Source: Theristus sp. LFF4_11 (taxonomy: Eukaryota; Nematoda; Chromadorea; Monhysterida; Xyalidae). Taken from it: 51,298 nucleotides of DNA. Each line of letters opens with the position of its first letter. Within the stretch, counting starts at the first letter, position 1. Under the pieces are notes generated by a model. The model was not told the DNA's origin, did not search any database, and was given only the letters and a program-made list of their open reading frames with translations. The stretch lies in the NCBI GenBank assembly GCA_030248135.1, contig JASANC010004023.1, forward strand, positions 1 through 51,298. Reading direction: 5' to 3'. Below are positions 44,947-51,298 of this stretch, one piece after another. A program made the translations under genes and the position numbers.

Positions 44947-47900
44947 TCATGAATCGTTTCGCTTGGCAGCTCCAATGTGCACGCTGCTTGCCTGAAAATC
45001 AAGGCAGTTTTGATCCTGAACGTCAAACTAAGACTCGAGAGAAATAGGTCTGCATTTAACTGCCGTGTGTACCTGAACACTGAATCAAAGCGCAGAACCA
45101 ACCAATGAGGTGAAAGTAAAAAAGCAGCCAGCTGGTGACTAACGTCTCGTCCGAAGTCAAGGGATCGCTTTGTTTCGTCGGCGTGCGCCGAGAGGGGACT
45201 AACAGTGATCAGCATCAGCGTCTTGCTGCTGCCACGACCAAGCGAGTCACGCAGCAGCTGTGTCAACTTGCTGTCACGGTAGGGCACATAAGTGGACGAC
45301 TGAAACGCAAGAAATGAAATGGCAACAACACTCGCTCGCTCACAGATTCAATTTGTGTTGTCACGTGGTCAGGTGGTCGTCCAACATTAAAAACGGAGTT
45401 TTACGGCTGCACTGCAAGCAAATCACAGGCAATCAGCCGATTGACTGCTTTTGAACGGGAGTAGCCAGATGCAGCCGTCCCATTGGGCACACACTCGGCT
45501 GCATAACACCAGATTGCTTTCTGCATTTCTCATTGGAAGCGTTTGATTCCATTCACCACCTTGTTTTTCGACGTTGCCAACTGCGCGACGATCGTGCGAC
45601 TAAGTGCGGAGAGTGATTGGTTGATTTTGTTCGCCTCGGCCAATCGCTCGCCCTGCGCCCCGGAGACCTTTGTGCGTTCGCTGCCGGCCAGATCGACAAG
45701 CGACAGCACAGAGCATGAGCTTTCATCTGAAAATGGCCACCTACGCATTTGCGGCTGCAGTTTTTCTGCTGCTCGTTTTCTTTTGCATTTGCAACTTTTG
45801 CTGAAACGGAAGCGAACACGTTAATCGGCTACATTAACTAAACAGTGGAGCCAGCCAAAGTGATTTTCATAGCCCACTGAATTACTGAGCCGGGGGGAGG
45901 GTGCAAGGTGATTTAAGCCAACAGACTAAAAATTGAAAACGTGACACAATAATGGCCACAACAACCGACTGGTGGTGACGTTGCAGCCGACAATGTGCAC
46001 TTGCAGAATGGCGTGCGAGCGCGAGGAAGCGTCGTTCAGTTGGGTGCTGCCAGTGGTGCGATTGCGACCGGCACGTTGGATCAGACGGGCACACTGCAAC
46101 TGTGATGATTACAGTCATGAAAGCCAAACAGTCAGCTGCTGCTCTGAATACTTTGCTTGTGAATGGTGTGACGCCGCCTTGTGCAGATCCTTTGTGATAC
46201 ACCGACACGCGTTGACATGAATTTATTTTTGTTGTGTACCTTGCGGTTCTGATTTTTTCGTAATGCTGTGACCGTTGTTTCCGTGGACACAGTGGACTTT
46301 GTTTGAATAACAGACACGGACGTAATAAACCGGTCCCGTTGGTAACTTCAGTCCTAGTCTGAAGGTGGTGTACTCTGTTATAACACTGCAAAGTTGCATG
46401 GTGACAAACGACCACGAGCGCACACTGTACATCGCACACGTCGTCGTATGTGTGCGTGCGTGTTGTGTGTGGTTGTGACAGTGCTGCAACATCACTGCGT
46501 CACTTGCACCAGGGGCACACAGTATTCATTCAGACCACGACTTTACTTCCACAGTAGAAGTAGAAGAAAAGTCGCACGCATGCTTGTCTGAACGATTCTC
46601 GCACAGCTGTTCGTTTCAGTTGCCCAATGGAAGCGAACGAAGCCAACCGAGCAAGCGCACCTGCTGCCACTGCTCCACGGTGTACGTCGTCAGGCCTGGT
46701 ATCACGACAGCGCCCTCGCCACCGAGTTTCACCTCCAACTCGTTTGAGGGCGCTCGCTTCTCTTTCTCGTTGTTCTCGACTGGCGCTGGCAACAGATCAC
46801 GCACCTTCTCTTGGTAGATTTCGACCGCAGACACTGTGAACTCGAACTGAAGCACAAATGAAGCAGGTTGGAAACTGTGAATCTCGCAATGTCGGCTGGC
46901 ATCAAGCGAGCGCTGGCTGGCGTGTCTTACGTTCCAGCCGATTTCGGCGAGTCGCCGTCGCTGCGCAAAGAGCAACTGCATTGCTCGCGGGATGACGCCG
47001 GCGCCAGGTGCGGCCGTGTCAACGTCGTCCGTCAGGTCAGACAGGTCGCCGTACATTGTGTGCGTCTTGCCGGAGCCGGTCTGACCGTAGGCCAGGATGG
47101 ACACGTTGTAGCCGTGCACGGCCGACTGCAAACAAACGAATGCTAACATCGTGGAACGACAAGAAAAATTACACGACTTTGAACTGAAGAAAACAATGCA
47201 CCTAATCTTAATCTAACATGGCCAAACCTCAACAAGCTCCGACAATTCGCTAAACACGTTCGACTGATCGCAGTTGGCCGAGAAAACGTGGTCGAATTCG
47301 TATGATGGGCGCGTTTTGTTCTGAAACCACAAACATCATCACATCACAAACAAAGCAAGCAGAGTGACCAGCACAAAGCACATGAATGTGCAAACGTAAG
47401 GTACGTGTGACGTGGACGTGGCTGTGGTGTCAGCGTTCAGTTGTATGCGCGACGTTGTTGGCACGGCGATGTGCTCAATCGGGTGGCCGAAACCGGGCTC
47501 ACACTGCAACAATGGACGAACACGACACATCACTCGAATGTTGCCCTGAAATTCAACTGACTCAGTAAAACAAAACAGCGCACTCAATTCAAAACTGCAA
47601 CTCATGTGCAAGACTTTGTCAAACAAACAATCGACAACGTGGACTGCGTCGTGCTGATTCAGAAACACAGAGAATGAGTGCCGTTCAGTTAAATTCAGTT
47701 AGTTTCAGTTATTTATACAAAGGACAGAATGTACAGGGTAAACCAAAAAAGGGTCCCAACTTCAAAATGCCCTCACAGGCTTGTGCTGAGAATTGAGATG
47801 TTTCGAGCTGAAATTGGAACACCATTAGAACGCTTTGGGAGGTTTTTTTAACCAATTTTTAGTGTATGTTGTCCCTATCACCCACCCTACCAATTTTTTT

Positions 47901-50900
47901 GGGGGAAATCCTCTCTATCATTCACTACAGCAGCATATCTGGAAAACATGAAAAATCAACAAATGCTGTGAATTGCAGACGGTTGATTTAGCTAATACCA
48001 AATGATGAACGTTGGTCACCACAACCAGAGTTTTCTAACTCCAGTGTTCCAAATTTTAAGTCATAAGGTCCCAGTACAAGCCAGTGAGAGCATTTTGAAG
48101 TTGGAATCTTTTCTTGGTTCCCCCTGTGCAACACAACGCAGTGAGTGGTTCCAATGTCGTAATCAGCACCAACCCTCAGATCGACGACCGTGTTGTGCAG
48201 CGTTCGTATGTGCCGCTCGTTGTCGCGCAGTCGTGCCTGTGCTCGCTCGTGTGCCGCTTGTTGTTCGCCCAGCTCTTTCTGCAGTGCTGCCAATTGCCTG
48301 CCGCGCTCTGCGCACTCCATTCTCAGTAGTTCGTGTTGCGTCTGAAACATGCGCAGAAATGAATCGAAACTACACGGCAAGATTCTGATACAAAAGCAGT
48401 GAATCCACGTGTCGTAATCCCGACACGCGTTGATCTCAAAGTGGTTACAAAAACGAAGGAAACCTCCAACGATCGACATCGAGCTGATTCGGCAGCATGC
48501 AACGTCGTCATGCACTTCAGCTGTTCTTCGAGTTGCCGATGGTTCTGCAGATCTTGCTCATGCCGCCGCTGTTTCTCTTCCAGCTCGCTGCGCAATCGAA
48601 CTGCTGCAGCCACTTCAAGCTCGTACTTTTGCTGCCACTGTTCGTCTTGCTCTCTGCAAGAAACTTTCAACTAAAATCAAATGAAAAATGGAATCAATCA
48701 AGTTGTTTTGCATTTGAGATTTAACATCAGATTCAGAAGAGGTGCGTTGCCTCATCAGTGATGTCGATGGGACGCAGTAGAACACGAAGAACTCGAAATC
48801 GAAAACAGATTTGTTTCTTCGCCTTCTTCTCTGTGAATGAATTTCATTGATCAGCAGTAGGGATGGAGCCGGTTCCGGTCCGGATTCCGGATTCCGGCGC
48901 CTAAAATTGGATCCGGATCCGGTCCGGATTCCGGCGCAATTTTGCCGGATCCGGCCGGATCCGGCCGGAATGGCTGAGACCCGCGAATTAACCAGTTGAT
49001 TCCTCCGTTTCAGAGCTGTTCAATGGTTTGACAAATTTGTTTCGGTGCTTTGTTGGTTTTGTTGTTGTGCATTTGACATGTGATCAGTGAGCGTTTCTTT
49101 AGTTTAGTGTTCTGTTCAATGGTAAATGGTTCACTGCTTTTGTCTTGAGTGGTAAACTTATGTGCAGCATCGTCCAACTTTAAAAAACGTGGCTGCCAGC
49201 TTTTGGCCGACGTTGTTGATGAACAATAGCAAAGATTTTTTTGAAATCAGCCATCTTCGTTGGTCATATTCAGTTAGCTGTCAAACAGTTGCTTTTTTGT
49301 GAGCCCCAGAACACCAGCGATTTTAGCGACGTGGGTTACCGTGGGTGTCCGGTGTGCGGGGGTGCCGTGATCACCTAAAACCCGATAAACCTCCCCCCCA
49401 ACGACGAATCCACGAGACGACGAATCCATTTCAATGGTGTTGCCCGCCGTTTGCGCACTGAAGCAGCGCATCGAACAAGTCGATGCGAGTGGCATTGGTA
49501 CGACGAAAAAAACGCTGCTGACCAACATCGACACACGCTTCCGTGCGCTTTTCCACAACGAATCCAACATCATGGCCACGTACATTTATCCGCGATTCAA
49601 GAATACTGCAGTCGTCTTCGAAAATGAAGGCGCGATTCGTTGTGAACTACTTCACATTGCAAAGAAAATTTTGAAACGACCGGAGACGCCCACAAACTGC
49701 GACGATACATCCGAGATCGCGAACAACGACGATGACGAAAGTGAACGCGAGCCCGAACCAAAAAAGAAATCGACTGGCCTCTACGGAGGCATCGAGTTTC
49801 ACGCTGCGCGACCGCGCAACCCGTCAGGCGAATCCAGTCTTGAAGACGAACTGCGCGGCGAAATGAATATGACGAGTCGGATGATTTTATCGACGAACCG
49901 ACAACAGCGTTTTAGCTACCAACAAGCGTGGCAAGCGAACGAATGTTCTCTGAAGTTTGCGTACAGCCGATCTCGTCTGTCAACTCGTACAGCCGAAAAG
50001 GTCACGTTTCTGAATGGAATGTTGCCAGCACTTGATTATCCCTATGCGATGTGAATTTTGTCAATTGTTGTTGTTGTAATTTTTGGTTGGTTCACGTGCT
50101 GTGTCTTGCTGACTTTGTTTCTGTGTCTGTGCTGTTTTGTGCTGAAAATATGCTAAAAAAGAAGCGACGAAATGTGCGTACATGGTTTTTTAGACATAAA
50201 AGGCCATTCCGGTCCGGATTCCGGCAATTTTTGCCGGATCCGGCCCGGCCGGAATGGGCTTTTGCCGGATCCGGCCCGGATTCCGGCAAATTTGCCGGAT
50301 CCATCCCTAATCAGCAGAACGTGCCATGCACACAACTCACTCCAATTTCACACGCAAATCAGCGACAGCAGTGTCCTGCTGGTTGACGAGCTGTGTCTTT
50401 TCATCGTTGTTTGCCTCCAACTGTTCAACCCTGCGCATCAGTTTGAAGAATGCCTCGTGCGTCACGCGCACACCCTGCGTGCCTCCGCCTGCCTGTTGTT
50501 GTGGTGCATTCTCGCTGGCGCCGCGGCGTTGTCGCTTTGCAGCTTGAAACGGCGTTTGGTGGAATTATTTTAGACGTTAGAAATTTAGAGAATGCTCAAA
50601 TCAAACTCACTGGTTGTATTTACAAGAATATTGCCAACATTCGATATTATTACCATTATCAAAATGCAGACAATCCTGCGAGCGAATGAAATGACAGCGT
50701 CGACCATAAAAGCCAGCAGAGATGCGCCGCCGTGAACGCAACAAAGAAAGCCGAACTAGCAAGCGCAATTTACCGGGCCCCTCGGCGAGACCTGCGTGCT
50801 CGAACGTGGCATTGTGGCGTCTGGACGCAGCACCGGGCAACGGCCGTCTGGCGGTGGTGGCCGTGACGTTGCGTCTCGGCTGCACCACCGGCGCTGGTGT

Positions 50901-51298
50901 TCGTGATGGCGCTGCTCTGACACGAGGCGGCACGTGAGGGCCAAGTGCACGACACTGATTCGATGACATCGAGGCATTGCTCGTGGATAGAGGGCAGGTC
51001 GTGGTGCCTGCGAAGTTCATTCAGAATGACAGGTTAGCTTAAAAACTCACACAGTGCACTCTGTTACGACACTGCAATGTTGCGCTTGTGCAACCGTGCT
51101 ACAACAGAGTGCACTTCATTTTAGATTCTTCAGAACAGGACTTTATTTCAGAATCCGATGGAAGTTCGAAACGCATGAAGCCGAACGCTGTCAGTCACTG
51201 ACCAGCAGCATTTGTATTCTGTGTTCGTTGCAACGGCTGTGGCGGTCGAACGGCGCCGCTGCCGGCGCTTGGTGGCCGTTGATTCAGTTGATGGTTCG
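44947..51298 (-). CDS. KIFC1: C-terminal-motor kinesin-14 (KIFC1/Ncd-like), 5' end beyond window
   Basis: Minus-end-directed spindle motor. Exons in order: 51203-51298 (partial), 50774-51007, 50341-50542, 48464-48653, 48174-48341, 47405-47545, 47228-47320, 46931-47125, 46661-46846, 45966-46093, 45560-45800, 45144-45299 and 44947-44991; about 690 residues, phases agree at every junction. The basic tail includes [12 protein letters not shown], a possible nuclear signal. A coiled coil ([40 protein letters not shown]) precedes the neck-motor start [15 protein letters not shown] typical of kinesin-14. Motor motifs: [18 protein letters not shown]-loop [16 protein letters not shown], switch [17 protein letters not shown], switch [27 protein letters not shown], then [13 protein letters not shown] at the C-terminus. 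A hAT element and a mariner-type MITE occupy introns. One donor (GTGGTG after 45560) is weak. Confidence 0.95.
47734..48126. mobile_element. mariner-type MITE in a kinesin intron
   Basis: CAGGGTAAACCAAAAAAGGG and an inverted end closing GGTTCCCCCTG bound a 393-base element. Subterminal CAACTTCAAAATGCCCTCAC matches inverted GTGAGAGCATTTTGAAGTTG, and GGTTGATTTAGCTAATACC matches a block in the element at 15233-16341, so the two are the same family. TA precedes the left end; the right flank reads TG, probably a mutated TA. No coding capacity remains. Confidence 0.82.
48858..50309 (+). mobile_element. hAT transposon, partly degraded, in a kinesin intron
   Basis: TAGGGATGGAGCCGG and the inverse CCGGATCCATCCCTA bound 1452 bases, flanked by a perfect 8-bp duplication ATCAGCAG (48850-48857 and 50310-50317). 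It lies in the kinesin-14 intron between exons 50341-50542 and 48464-48653, antisense to the host gene. It carries the 3' part of a transposase frame and is the longer relative of the MITE at 2500-3402. The 5' transposase part (BED finger, first catalytic Asp) is missing, so it is probably non-autonomous. Confidence 0.93.
49434..50054 (+). pseudogene. hAT transposase C-terminal fragment
   Basis: An open frame of 206 codons inside the hAT element. [13 protein letters not shown] corresponds to the LDPRFK-type motif of hAT transposases. The end ([19 protein letters not shown], then AEKVTFLNG) corresponds to the hATC dimerisation region, with the usual SERVFS-type helix changed to NECSLK. An acidic linker ([18 protein letters not shown]) lies between. 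Full-length ZBED/hAT transposases exceed 600 residues, so two thirds or more are missing; the ATG is probably not native. Confidence 0.8.

Noticed and set aside
49274..49585. Minus-strand open frame inside the hAT element
   Set aside because: It is antisense to the transposase fragment and has no domain of its own.

Overview
This window is animal nuclear DNA and most likely comes from a nematode. Every confident gene is split by short GT-AG introns with TTTCAG-like acceptors. The gene set is metazoan: ribosomal protein S9, a Josephin deubiquitinase, cytochrome b561, WDSUB1, MKK4, the centralspindlin RacGAP, a DIM-1-like muscle Ig protein and a kinesin-14. The DIM-1-like protein is the main reason for preferring nematode, and that assignment is inference. 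No operon, CRISPR array or other prokaryotic feature was seen. Exon models below were built by hand; all internal phases agree across each chain, but they are not backed by transcripts.

Layout. 1-5550: G/C-tract repeats, A/T tracts, an inverted repeat, a hAT MITE (2500-3402) and a damaged WDR74-like gene (about 3450-4450). 5620-8779: RPS9 and a Josephin gene, both +. About 9647-13475: cytochrome b561 (+), with MITEs in its introns and a probable long hydrophilic tail. 14111-18659: WDSUB1 (-), with a mariner-type element in one intron. 18806-24023: a 5.2 kb foldback element made of a 185-bp satellite in two opposing arrays. 24180-26370: an unidentified gene-like stretch and a repeat. 27156-29895: MKK4 (-), with a GC-rich hairpin MITE in an intron. 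30220-32377: a G-tract MITE and a Mutator-like palindrome. 33027-37902: RacGAP1/CYK-4 (+). 39214-40659: an unknown Ser/Arg-rich protein (-). 41078-42377: DIM-1-like Ig protein (-). 44947 to beyond the right edge: kinesin-14 (-), whose introns hold a mariner-type MITE and a 1.45 kb hAT element.

Functional threads. RacGAP1/CYK-4 and kinesin-14 both act on the mitotic or cytokinetic spindle. Josephin and the WDSUB1 U-box protein belong to ubiquitin removal and ubiquitin ligation. MKK4 belongs to JNK/p38 stress signalling. There is no sign that these are co-regulated. The most striking content is the repeat fraction: at least eight distinct element families, several with intact target-site duplications (8-bp hAT, 9-bp Mutator-like, TA mariner, TTAAGT for the G-tract family), and most of the elements that interrupt genes lie in introns.
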